Shown here one piece after another: positions 54,686-64,000 of a stretch of 64,000 nt of DNA. Each line of letters starts with the position of its first letter. Position 1 is the stretch's first letter. The stretch comes from Roridomyces roridus (lineage: Eukaryota; Basidiomycota; Agaricomycetes; Agaricales; Mycenaceae): NCBI GenBank assembly GCA_029378245.1, contig JARKIF010000019.1, forward strand, positions 1,054,001 through 1,118,000. Direction: 5' to 3'. The translations under genes were made by a program, and so were the position numbers. Under the pieces are notes generated by a model that saw nothing but the letters and a program-made list of their open reading frames with translations, made no database searches and was not told the origin of the DNA.

Positions 54686-55858
54686 ATGGTGGGTTCCAAC
54701 TTCCTGTCGTTGTATATTGTTTCTTCTAACAAAACATACAGGACGAACAACAGACCAGGCCACTCCGCGGAATTATACAATCGCTCCTAGATGTTGTCTC
54801 TTACGTGTCTCCCCGCGAAATGATGCGCTCCGGGAACTCCACAGAGGCACTGAGAGCTGCAATTAACCAAACAGTCGCGCCGTGGGCTGAGAATGAGCCT
54901 GAGCTCAAAGTCTTCGATAAACTGTCCCAGACCGCAGCCTCACTCGTCGAGGTGAGCCGCAGACCAACTCAGCGATCTGACTAAAAGAAGTCTAGTTTAC
55001 ATACTATCATCACGCGTTTGAAGTCAAGCTGGTTCTCGGGCTATATTCCTGGTCAGTCTCCAGCAACCTGATGTCGAATACCGCTCATAGACTCAGGTTC
55101 GCCTTTTACCTCGACGACGTAGCGCCCCCCGCCTCTCTCAACACCTACCACCGCATAATCCTAACAGGAGGCACCCATACACCCGAACCTCTCGCTCACT
55201 TGCAACAATCCTTAACGGGCTTGTACACCCACTGGGACCCATTCCTCGCCAACATAATGGTAACTTCCGCACTGGACGTCATCAGCGCATCCATGCTTGA
55301 GAACCGTGGCGATATCATGCAGATGGAACCCCGACCAACAGCCGCCTCCTGGCCGTGGTATTTGCGCACCAAGACCAGTATGGCTGCGGGCCTCGCGAGC
55401 GGTATATTCCCGATGGCCGCGCACCCTGATTTGAGGACCTACATTCACGCGCTGCCTGACATGGACAAGTATCTCTGCCTCGTGAATGACATTCTCTCGT
55501 ACGTCTCTCTCGTCTCATGTTTATCACCCAACTTGCCCCCTACCTAGTTTCTACAAAGAGGATCTTGCCGGGGAATCCGTCAACTATGTCTCCTGGCGCG
55601 CCAAAGTAGAAGACAAGGCTCCGCGCCGGGTGCTGGTCGAAATGGTGGAAGAAGTGGGGGACCTACACCGACGAATTGAAGGGACGCTCGACGGCCACAC
55701 AGATGCGCTCGCAGCATGGACGACGTACGAGTATGGTCTCATGTACGTGGCTTTGACGATTCTGTGGTTGCCGCAGATCTCATACTTCCGCTCATAGCGC
55801 TTGGCATGTCTCGCAGGATAGGTACAAATTGGCGACAGACTTGAAGATCGTGTGGTAG
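54686..55858 (+). CDS. terpene synthase, trichodiene-synthase-like
   Basis: Paralogue of the synthase at 49.3-50.6 kb. Exon text: RPLRGIIQSLLDVVSYVSPR, VFDKLSQTAASLVE, RFAFYLDDVAPPASLNTYHR-type (D-D metal motif), GLYTHWDPFLANIMVTSALD, HALPDMDKYLCLVNDILS joined to FYKEDLAGES (NSE motif), RAKVEDKAPRRVLVEMVEEV, IAWHVSQDRYKL and LKIVW-stop. About 320 residues. The exon beginning DEQQTRPLRG opens at an acceptor (ACATACAG, 54734-54741) with a CTAAC branch sequence. The only fitting start is the ATG at 54686 immediately followed by a GTGGGT donor, meaning a first coding exon of just the start codon; a more distant start cannot be excluded. Confidence 0.8.
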
Positions 55859-55921
55859 TCAGAGGGTTGAAAATGAAGTGTAGATGAGTACAGATCCAAT
55901 GATACGACGTAAACGAACCCG

Positions 55922-57209
55922 CTAAACCTTGACCCACCCCTTAACCTCGTAGTCTGCCAGCGTCTCTCTTACGGTATCCTGGATGCTTGTAAATTTGATA
56001 GCCAGCACCTCCTGCGCGCGACGGGGGTCCATGTGGCGCGGGCGAGAAGCTATAATGCCGGGCCGGCCCTTCTGATAGTACGTGGCTTCGGCGGGGGCGG
56101 CGTCGACTATCGGTGATTTAATTTCCCATCGGAGCTAGAAGGGGGACGTACGCATATCTTGCCAGGCAAATCTGTACCCGCCGAGGATTCGGTTCACATT
56201 CTTGCCCTCCGCCTTATTAGCGGCCGAGAGGGGGACGTAGGGCGGGAGCTCAGTGGTGATAGCAAGGAGGTGCGCGTGGCCGACGTCTTTGACATTGACC
56301 CAGTGGCCACCACCGGTCTTGGAACCCTCCGTAGTAAAGGCATTGAACATCATTTGAGTGGAGGTGTTGAGCTCAGCAGGGGAGGGGACTTCATGGATGA
56401 CGGGCTGCATCAAAATCAGAGCCGGAGTGCGGGAGCAGAAGGGGCACGCACGCCGAGGGTGAGGGGAGGATTCAGAGCAACGATGTCCCAGCCGATCTCG
56501 TTCTTGTACTTGTCGAAGAACTCCCAGGCGCTGCGCTCTGCCAAGACCTTGGAGTTGCTGTACTTGTCAAAGTTGCCCGCGACGGCCCCGTTCTCAGTGA
56601 CAGCCTGAACAGCGCCGTTGTTCCAGTCGTACTCGTCCAGTGGTTCGTCCTTGGCTGTCAGCATGGCGACGGCGGACGAGTTGATGACAATACGCTTCAC
56701 GTTTCGGCTGCGCGAGGATGAATATACAGTTGTATGCAGAACAGACTGGACACGCACCCATACTTGCGAGCACTCTCGAGCATTTCGACGGTCCCATTTA
56801 CAGCTGGCTCCGAGAGCTCAGCTGGGTCGTTGGCGGCAAAGTGGAACGGGGAGGCGGTGTGGGCAATGGCATCGACGCCCTTGACGGCCTCGTCAAATGC
56901 ACCAGTCTACATCGGAGTTAGATGTCTCTGGTAGAGTCAATGAAGTGCCAGGCACATACGGCAGTGATATCGGGGACAATGATGAGCTCAAACTTGTCGC
57001 CGAACAAGCCAAAGACAGTCTCGAGGTGCTGGCCCTTCTCAGCGGAGCGGACAGTGCCGCGGACGGAGAAACCAGCGTCGAGGAAACTCTTGACTACCCA
57101 CTTTAAGCCGATTAACAGTCAGTCGCTGAGCCTGGTGAAACACACTTACGGTGGCGACGAATCCATTGGCGCCAGAGACGAGAACTTTTCCAGACTGAAC
57201 AGCAGGCAT
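55922..57209 (-). CDS. NAD(P)-dependent reductase, dihydroflavonol-4-reductase/aldehyde reductase type
   Basis: An extended short-chain dehydrogenase that reduces an aldehyde or ketone. It starts MPAVQSGKVLVSGANGFVAT, containing the cofactor motif G-x2-G-x2-A, then joins VVKSFLDAGFSVRGTVRSAE. Later: AFDEAVKGVDAIAHTASPFH, VKRIVINSSAVAML and the catalytic YSNSK (Y-x3-K), WDIVALNPPLTLG, GGHWVNVKDVGHAHLLA. The protein ends LADYEVKGWVKV. About 345 residues in six exons, all motifs present. It is convergent with the terpene synthase (stops 64 bases apart) and divergent from the histone deacetylase gene, so it could reduce a cluster aldehyde, for example a product of the A-T-R enzyme. That link is inference. 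Confidence 0.85.
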
Positions 57210-57738
57210 TGCGGTGGTGGTATGGGGTGGTGATACGGTGACAGAAGAAAGGGTTTTGTATGCTGAATGTTCTAGAACCTCGTCTTTGCCATCCATCTCT
57301 TTAGCGCCACTCGGGACCTTCTTCAGCCTACCCTGAGCTTGCTGGACTGAATACATCAAGATTCGTTGCAAATCGCCGCAAAAATGCTCAGACTCGCGGC
57401 TCAGAGTGGCTGGCGATTTGGGCGGATTGGGGTTTAGCAAGGGCTTGGTGCATGCGCATCAACGATGGTGACTTTCTTGGAGGAAAAACTGTACCTTCTC
57501 ATCCATGGAGTTGCTCTGGAGTACTTACCCAAGTTCATATTGCGAATGTGCAAAGAAAATTTCTGAGCGATCGGCGAGCGACCCGACGATTTGACAAGGA
57601 CATGGCGGGAGAGAACAACAATGGGTGAGTCACGTGGATTGGCAAGCGGCAACAAACTTTCGGCTGCTCCTTGTCCGTAACGACCATCTTCGCCACACCC
57701 ACGTGCTCCCCGTATTCCCCGAACGCCCTCACGACTCT
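57210..57738. other. divergent promoter region between reductase and histone deacetylase
   Basis: About 530 bases without a supported gene. Short frames on both strands lack motifs. Confidence 0.45.
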
Positions 57739-59858
57739 ATGTCTACCCGTTCCGGCGCGTCTAGTGCCTCGTCACCCACCACAAACATCCCGAAACCCGC
57801 CATCTTTCTCCAAGACGCGTGTCTCCAACACCGCTACATACGCTCTCGCGACACTTCCAACATCGTTGAACGTCCCGAACGCCTTCGAGCCGTCACAATC
57901 GGTCTTTCTGCCGCGATATCTCGGCTGGAAGGATTCACAGTGTCGTCAAAGACATCTGTGGAGTCCGATGAGCTCGCCGCGCAACTCGGTCGTTTGAACA
58001 TCGACTCTTCTTCCACATCGCCGCCACTGAAAGCCGCTGCGGAACTCCCCGTTTCTATCGTTCGCAGCACCACTTCCGTGGACATCTTGAAGCACCCTGC
58101 CGTCAAATACGTGCACGGTGACATCGACGGCGACGTATACCTGGAGAACCTCGCGTGCTGGACGAAGGAGTCTAAAGAGAAGATCGAGAAAGGCGAATCG
58201 GAGATCCCGGACCATCTATCGCAGGGCGACCTCTATTGTTGAGTGACCGTGCCACCCGTTGTATCATCACTGATCGCGTCTTTCAGTATGTCCAGAATCG
58301 CTGACTGCGATGCAAGGTGCGGTCGGCACGGTATGCGAAGCTGTAGATTCCGTCGCTAGCTCGTCGCAGCTTACTATCTCGCCTGCACCCCGCACGAAGC
58401 GCGCGTTTACGGTCATTCGACCACCGGGGCATCATTGTGGAGAAGATACTCCGTCGGGATTTTGTTTTGTGAACAATGTCGCTGTCGGCGCGGCGCATGG
58501 TGGGTCTATTTACTCTGTATCCTTCAACAGCTCACGTTGGTTCAGCGCACCTCCAGCACGGCATAAATCGAGTGGTCATCTTTGATATTGATTTGCACCA
58601 CGGTGAGTTGCCCTCGTAAAAATATCATCTTCGGCGCTCAAGTATTCGTAGGGAACGGAACGCAGTCGATCGTTTGGCAGATGAACGAAGAATCCTATCG
58701 ACAAACGCTCGAAACGGAAGGTGGCGGGCCTCCACCTGCAAAACCGGGCCCGCAAGTATACTACGGTTCGATCCACGACATTCTTTCCTACCCCTGCGAG
58801 GTACACTCATTCCACTTTCTTCCCATGAGCCCAACTGACTGGCGCCCCGCCTCCAGGACGGCAAAGCCGTTCTCGTGCAAGCCGCCTCCGTATCCATCCA
58901 CGGCGCCCATGGCCAGCACATCGAGAACGTGCATCTCGAGACCTACACCTCGCCTGAACATTGGGAGGTCTTGTACAAGGAGCGGTATAGCCGGATTTTG
59001 AGGAGGGCGGAGGAGTTTTTGGACAAGACGGGTGGGCCGGGGGAGGATGTCTTGGTCTTTATCAGGTTTGTGTTCTGCTTCTGCGTCGACGAGAGACTGA
59101 TTTTGCATTACAGCTGCGGGATGGACGCCTCGGAACACGAGATGCCCTCCATGTCTCGACACAACCGACGAGTACCGACGTCCTTCTATCACCGGTTTAC
59201 AGCGCGATGCGTGTGTGCTGGCGGATCGGTATGCGGGTGGGAAACTCATGTCAGTGTGCTGGAGGGCGGGTATAGTGATCGGGCGCTGATGAGTGGAGCG
59301 ATGGCGCATCTCGTCGGGCTTTCGGAAAGTGCCGTCAAAGAGGATGAGTTGGAGGAGTGGTGGAATAAGGAGAACCTTGATTTGGTATGGTCTTCTTCCC
59401 ATCTCGCTCTGTTCGTCATCTCATACTTGTCTCTGCAGCTTGAAAAGGCGACAAAGAAGCGACGTGGTGGGAGGCCTTCTGTGGTTCCGGCGGACCATCC
59501 ATGGTTGGAGCGCGCTCTGGGGATCTTCGCGTCGCTGGATCTGGGCACGGCAGCGTATGCCACTTCATCTTCTACACGCGCGCCGATTGCGCCTAGCTCG
59601 AGGACGTTGCGTGAGCGCAAGAAGCCTGGAAGTACGACTGTGAGTGCGGCGTCGTCGCCCAAGGCTGTGGCTGGGAAGAATGGCAAGGGCCTGAAGACGA
59701 CGCGGCTCGGTGTTGGGAAGAAGGTGGAGAGTGAGGATAGCTCTTCGCTTTCGTCGGAGCCTTCTGAAGGAGATTCGGAGGAGGAGCAGGAGGTCACCAA
59801 GAAGTTGCCGCGTGTAATTTTGAAGCTGGGGCCGCAGCCTGGGGTTGGGGTGAGTTGA
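57739..59858 (+). CDS. histone deacetylase, HOS3-type
   Basis: A zinc-dependent class II-related deacetylase. It starts MSTRSGASSASSPTTNIPKP. The catalytic domain includes CLQHRYIRSRDTSNIVERPE, RPPGHHCGEDTPSGFCFVNN (active-site histidines), VVIFDIDLHHGNGTQ (zinc-binding D-x-H across an intron), VSIHGAHGQHIENV, and FISCGMDASEHEMPSMSRHN, the second zinc aspartate region in the form characteristic of HOS3, not the SAGFDAH of other HDACs. VSVLEGGYSDRALMSGA closes the domain. The C-terminal extension is basic and serine-rich with an acidic patch (DSSSLSSEPSEGDSEEEQE). About 600 residues, seven or so exons. Regulates chromatin; a role for this neighbour in cluster control is possible but unproven. 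Confidence 0.88.
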
Positions 59859-59869
59859 GGATGTTACGA

Positions 59870-60534
59870 TCGTTATGATTGGTAGAGAAGGATGGTTTCG
59901 TACCATGCCAGGGCGTAAGCGAAGATCCAAAACAAGGAAAGGAAAGGAAGCACGCACGGGGATGGTACCGCACCACGACGAAAGTTCCAAAGAGGATGAT
60001 AGCTGCTGAAAGACTTATCGCACTGGGCGAATCCCCAAACTGATCATTTACGCCTTTTCTATGGATGCATCAACGCGTGTCTCGTGAAGAAGAAAAATCT
60101 TTGATCAGCCTCACTAATGCCGGTAGCCCGAGTCGAACGGGCACTGGCCGCAAACAGTGACCGGTGAGGCCTTGAGGCCCTGAGGCTTGAACGAGGCGTG
60201 AGACGGTGGCATGATATTGACCGTGCTTGCAATAATGATGCTCTGTGTAGAGACGGCCGAGATATGGTCCATGGATCAACCATGGATCGTGAGCAGTGCG
60301 AATCCTTCCACGCCGTACTTGGAGGCTGGCAGCCAAAGAAAAAGATTCATTCGATGGTTCCCGGCGTAACCCAGCTCAACTTGAATCAATCAGGATTTGA
60401 GAACGCCTACAAATTTAAACTTTACGCTCTTCGTTTCGTTTCATATGTAGTTCGCGACATGTACATCGGAATGCTCCTTTACTTTACATAAGCTTATTGT
60501 GACTTCAAGCTTCAAGTTCTCCTTGGGGTAGTCC
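59870..60534. other. intergenic with a tRNA-like element
   Basis: Between the histone deacetylase and P450 B stops. Contains the tRNA-like sequence at 60119-60185; otherwise nothing recognised. Confidence 0.4.
60119..60185 (-). repeat. tRNA-like element, third type
   Basis: The minus strand has a perfect T-arm GCCCG-TTCGACT-CGGGC (60126-60142) followed by TACCGGC, preceded by a CACTG...CAGTG hairpin with an 8-base loop and a GGCC-TCAA-GGCC mini hairpin in D position. No 5' sequence pairs convincingly with TACCGGC, so it is not called a tRNA gene. Confidence 0.4.
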
Positions 60535-62350
60535 CTAGATATCATCGGCCGAGGCTAGTGCAAGTTTCGCAGCCATCTCTGACCGAACCTCCAATGAACA
60601 TTCGAATGGAATGGGCGCACTAAAAATACATTCAGTATTTCGTGCAGCAAGCGAATAAATGAGCAATCGCCGTACGATAACATCCGATCATCATATTTGT
60701 ACGAGGGCTCGATGATGTTTCCGTCCTTGTCCACCTTTTTCTTGATGTTAAACACGGCGAGAATGGAGACCACGGCAATCCAGATAGACGATTCAGCCAA
60801 GTGCCTTCCGGGACACAGTCTGCAGTTTCACGGTCAAATTCATCGCAATTACCTGGCACGACGACCATACCTCCGCCCAAATCCAAACGCAACCATCGGA
60901 TCCGGAACGAGCGGATTGAGCTTGCCGTCCAACAGGAATCGCTCGGGGTCGAATTTCTCGGGGTTGGGATATATTTTCTGGAGAATATGAATTCACGCTG
61001 GTGACACTTGTTCGAGGCGTACCTCGTCACGGAGAATCGCCCTGGGAAACCCAAGTTCAGCAAACACATCCCAGCGACGACATGATACTTGCATGACATT
61101 CCCAAACACGATGGAGTTGGCTGGCAACCTGTATCCGCGGTATTCATCTTCGTTTACAAGGAGATGCGGTATACCTACGTCCCGCAAGTACTGTCAGTAT
61201 TTGTATGAGTGAGTGGAATCCCACATACCCAAGGGCAGAATAGCTCTCCACCGCAAGACCTCCCTGATCAACGCCAACACATACGGCATAGCCTCCCTGT
61301 CCTGAAAATCTGGAAGATTATCATTCCCAACGACCGCGTCGATTTCTTGCTGAGCTTGTTTCTGAGCGTCGGGATTTGCCAGCATAGCAAGGACAAACGT
61401 GGACAGCGCGATGATGGTTGTGTCGCCCCCCGCGGCGTACATGGTGGCAGCAGCATTTTTGACGACGTCTTCGTCGTAGTAGCTATCCTCTGCTTCCAGG
61501 TCACGGAGGGCGCTGGCAGTGAAAGATGATCTGACTTCGCCTGACGTCTACCATGATTTGATTGAGACGTTGACGGAAGTACGACAAGGTCGGTTTACTC
61601 ACCATTCGACGCTTGGTCTCGGCGAATGGAACATCCCTGACAGCTTTCGCCAGCACCCTGGCTTCCCGAGCTATCCTTTGAAAACCCGCGCCAGGAATCC
61701 ACTCTGGGACGTATTTGATAAAGGGGAAAGTGTCCTTGAAGCCAGGAATTAGGATGAGGGCACCTTCAGCACAGCAACTTACAACCAGGAATCGACCCGG
61801 AACAACTTGAGAGCCATAACTGGAGGCCTTTTCAATGAGAGCCACATACGGGTCGTCCGTGGGCTGCAAATCAATGCCGTAGGTAAAAGGGATGATTATT
61901 TCCCCGAGCATTCTTAGTGGGCATAAGCGGCGAACGACGAGAATGAGACGGACGTACATTCTGATGTGGTCCAAAAACGCCTCGGGGTGTTGGAGGAGTC
62001 GGCTGATGAGCGCGTGTGCAGCCACGCGCTGCTGTGGTTGCACATTCTGGGTGGCGGAGACGCTGAGGTGATGACTCATTAGACGCCGTTGTGTTTTCCT
62101 GTTACAGTGAGCCTTGGGATCCAGGCGACAGGATACACATACCACATTTCACCTGCCCGATGATCAACATGTCAGTAATAGTTATAGATATGGGATCACA
62201 CCGTATTTCTTGAAATCTGGGGAAATAAGTTATGAGTGTAGTGGCAAGGGAAGGAAGAAGGACCGACTTAGAACCCACTCGAAGCCCATCAAGTCCAGCA
62301 TCGGAAAAACCGGCCTATCCGAGTATATGGATGAACGCTTCTCCATGAGA
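60535..62350 (-). pseudogene. cytochrome P450 (cluster P450 B), 5' end rearranged
   Basis: Paralogue of P450 A. Exons from LMEKRSSIYSDRP (about 62320-62350) to the stop at 60535 look intact: the same 10-base microexon encoding GEMW (62143-62152), then RKTQRRLMSHHLSVSATQNV-type, VPEWIPGAGFQRIAREARVL, the I-helix MYAAGGDTTIIALS, the ExxR motif REVLRW, a PNP-KFDPERFLLDGK-like exon, the heme segment and a last exon ending ASADDI. Immediately upstream of LMEKRSS, however, the expected preceding exon is replaced by a second copy of an internal exon (62345-62580). The N-terminal anchor is not found in order, so a functional protein is doubtful unless splicing bypasses the insert. Confidence 0.7.
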
Positions 62351-62640
62351 TCTCTGACTTCGCCTGACGTCTACCATGATTTGATTGAGACGTTGACGGA
62401 AGTACGACAAGGTCGGTTTACTCACCATTCGACGCTTGTTCTCGGCGAATGGAACATCCCTGACAGCTTTCGCCAGCACCCTAGCTTCCCGAGCTATCCT
62501 TTGAAAACCCGCGCTAGGAATCCACTCTGGGACGTATTTGATACAGGGGAAAATGTCCTTGAAGCCAGGAATTAGGATGAGGGCACCTTTACAGCAGTTT
62601 TCAAAACAGTAATCCAGGCGACGAGATACACATACCACAT
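62345..62640 (-). pseudogene. duplicated internal exon of P450 B
   Basis: Nearly identical to 61525-61763 (a few substitutions over 230 bases), including the exon reading YVPEWIP-AGFQRIAREARVL. It then joins directly to a copy of 62115-62152 (the microexon area), skipping about 350 bases present in the original. A partial tandem duplication with an internal deletion. Confidence 0.8.
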
Positions 62641-62654
62641 TTCACCTCCCCGAT

Positions 62655-63284
62655 TAAGGAGAGGCACGAGTATTGAGTGGCACGAATATTCGCGCCATTT
62701 CATTCGCGAATACGAGTATTCATATTCGCGAGTGATGGTGGCGGTGCTATTCGTGCGAATGCGAATATCGGTTTCTGGAAAAGTTGCTACTCGCGAATAT
62801 TCGTCAGGCTATCGTAAGCTCACGGAACAAACCTAAATAGGAAATTTGATGATCGGTTGATCACGGCATCATTCGGCATGCCGGCACTTGGCAATCACTC
62901 TGTAACGTATGTCAATTCCCATGCAAGATTCAATGCAGAATCAATCAATGGTGTGTTCATTGCCTGTGAACATTTGTATTCACCGTTCATAGACCTCTGA
63001 TAGACTGATTGATGACTGAATAATCACCTGTTCTCAGTCAACTCAATAAGATTACACCTTCTTAAGCTACTATGTATCAAGGATTTGTGGATTCTTCACC
63101 ACCAGAGAGCATTCAAGCTTGTTGAGTGGAAATAGTTGTGATTCGTAAATACCTGTGAATACTCGCGAATAGTGCTTAGTAATCCACGAATATTCGCCAT
63201 CAATACTCGCGGCGAATGCGAATATCATTTTTTGAGCTTTGACGAATATTCGTATTTGCGAATGTATACTCGTGCCTCTCCTTA
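62655..63284. mobile_element. non-autonomous hAT-like element, 630 bp
   Basis: Begins TAAGGAGAGGCACGAGTAT and ends with its exact inverse ATACTCGTGCCTCTCCTTA. Flanked by the 8-bp direct repeat TCCCCGAT (62647-62654 and 63285-63292). The interior is AT-rich and carries many GCGAATATTCG-type palindromic motifs in the subterminal 100 bases on each side. No transposase frame. The 8-bp duplication supports the hAT superfamily. It is inserted in the duplicated P450 segment. Confidence 0.8.
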
Positions 63285-63537
63285 TCCCCGATGCTCGACA
63301 TTTCAGCAATAGTCATAGATATACAATCATATCGTATTTCTTGGAAACTGAGGAAATCAGTTATGAGTGCAATGACGTGAGAAGGAAGAAGGACCGACTC
63401 AGAACCCATTCGAAACCCATCAGGTCCAGCATCGGAACCGCCGGCCTATCCGAGTATATGGACGAGCGCTTCTCCATGAGATCTTCTGTCGCTTGCAACG
63501 AAGAAAGCACGATGACTGATGTGCCGGTGACGAATGT
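63285..63537 (-). pseudogene. duplicated N-terminal P450 exon, truncated
   Basis: Similar to 62160-62350 and to 53400-53490 of P450 A. The minus strand reads TGTSVIVLSSLQAT, then LMEKRSSIYSDRP and MGFEWVL. Similarity stops at about 63537, so the membrane-anchor exon is missing. Confidence 0.75.
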
Positions 63538-64000
63538 GCTCTAAACCCAAGGGAGAAACCCAACACCACTGTATCGTATACGGTGGTACACAGGAATAAG
63601 CAAGTAGCTTATTTAGATAACCAACACAGACACGAGCTCGTAGCGAGTGTATTCAATCGAGTGTTCAGACGGGTAAAAGTCCCAATACAGGTCCTTATAC
63701 AGGTAGTAGGTTGTGGAGGGAGAAAGTAATAAGTTTATTCCGAAGGAAAGTGGTATTTCCAAGGGACGGGTATTAGGTTCAGTCGAGACTGGAACAAGCA
63801 ACCCTTTTGGTAGATTGTATAGCTTCTCAGCTGTAGTTGATAAGATTGATGTAATAGATGGGTTGGTGGTCAAACACCGATCGTATTCCTTATTCCGAAA
63901 CTTCGCAACTCGATTCTACTCTTCTTCCCAACTGGTACTGAGACTCCCTAGCCAAATACGACGATGTTCCAACGACTTGACTTGACTGATTGCTTAAGAG
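63538..64000. other. sequence unrelated to the P450s, possible transposon end
   Basis: The breakpoint at about 63537 interrupts the P450 exon. The following sequence is more AT-rich than the neighbourhood and has a TGTATCGTATACGG palindromic start near 63570. A minus-strand frame (63613-63873) shows no recognised motif. An LTR or other element entering from the right edge is possible, but no second end is in the window. Confidence 0.3.

Noticed and set aside
60119..60185. Functional tRNA gene on the minus strand
   Set aside because: The T-arm is perfect, but no 5' acceptor strand pairs with TACCGGC, and the D-arm and anticodon arm are not normal.

Overview
The window is nuclear DNA of a filamentous fungus, most likely an agaricomycete (mushroom-forming basidiomycete). 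The evidence is the many short spliceosomal introns (about 48-60 bases, GT-AG), a NACHT-type STAND gene of the kind abundant in Agaricomycetes, trichodiene-synthase-like terpene synthases, single-module adenylate-forming reductases and many P450s. Coordinates of spliced genes are given from start codon to stop codon; introns were placed by eye from splice signals and protein homology.

Layout. 0.3-3 kb: a frameshifted NACHT gene. 3.7-4.5 kb: a small secreted cysteine-rich protein with a duplicated domain (biotrophy-associated secreted protein 2 type). 5.6-7.1 kb: D-amino-acid oxidase. 8.7-10.6 kb: a cytochrome P450. 12.5-13.7 kb: a BTB/POZ protein. 15.3-18.8 kb: an N-terminally decayed adenylate-forming reductase (A-T-R), followed by a glutathione S-transferase and a small unknown gene. 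23.2-25.2 kb: an NCS1 purine-cytosine permease. 26.3-30.6 kb: a tandem array of tRNA-like repeats broken by two inverted-repeat elements. 30.9-34.8 kb: minisatellites and degenerate repeats. 35-41.4 kb: a calcineurin-like metallophosphatase with two broken copies of its 3' end, and a GCN4-like bZIP factor.

42-63.5 kb looks like a terpenoid biosynthetic region. It holds an intact A-T-R reductase, an intact minus-strand terpene synthase, a probably intact second synthase on the plus strand, a terpene synthase fragment, an old-yellow-enzyme remnant, two paralogous P450s (one rearranged), an NAD(P)-dependent aldehyde/ketone reductase of the dihydroflavonol-reductase type, and a HOS3-type histone deacetylase. 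A plausible division of labour is cyclisation by the synthases, oxidation by the P450s, and carboxyl or carbonyl reduction by the A-T-R enzyme and the short-chain reductase. The product cannot be inferred.

The most unusual feature is the family of tRNA-like repeats. Copies carry a 7-bp acceptor-like stem, a mini hairpin where the D-arm should be (3-base loop), a variable middle and a canonical T-arm/B-box, usually followed by a T-run. In the array, units of about 260-305 bases are separated by intron-like segments with conserved splice signals. Single or partial copies occur elsewhere on both strands, and related elements lie at 4.8 and 5.3 kb.
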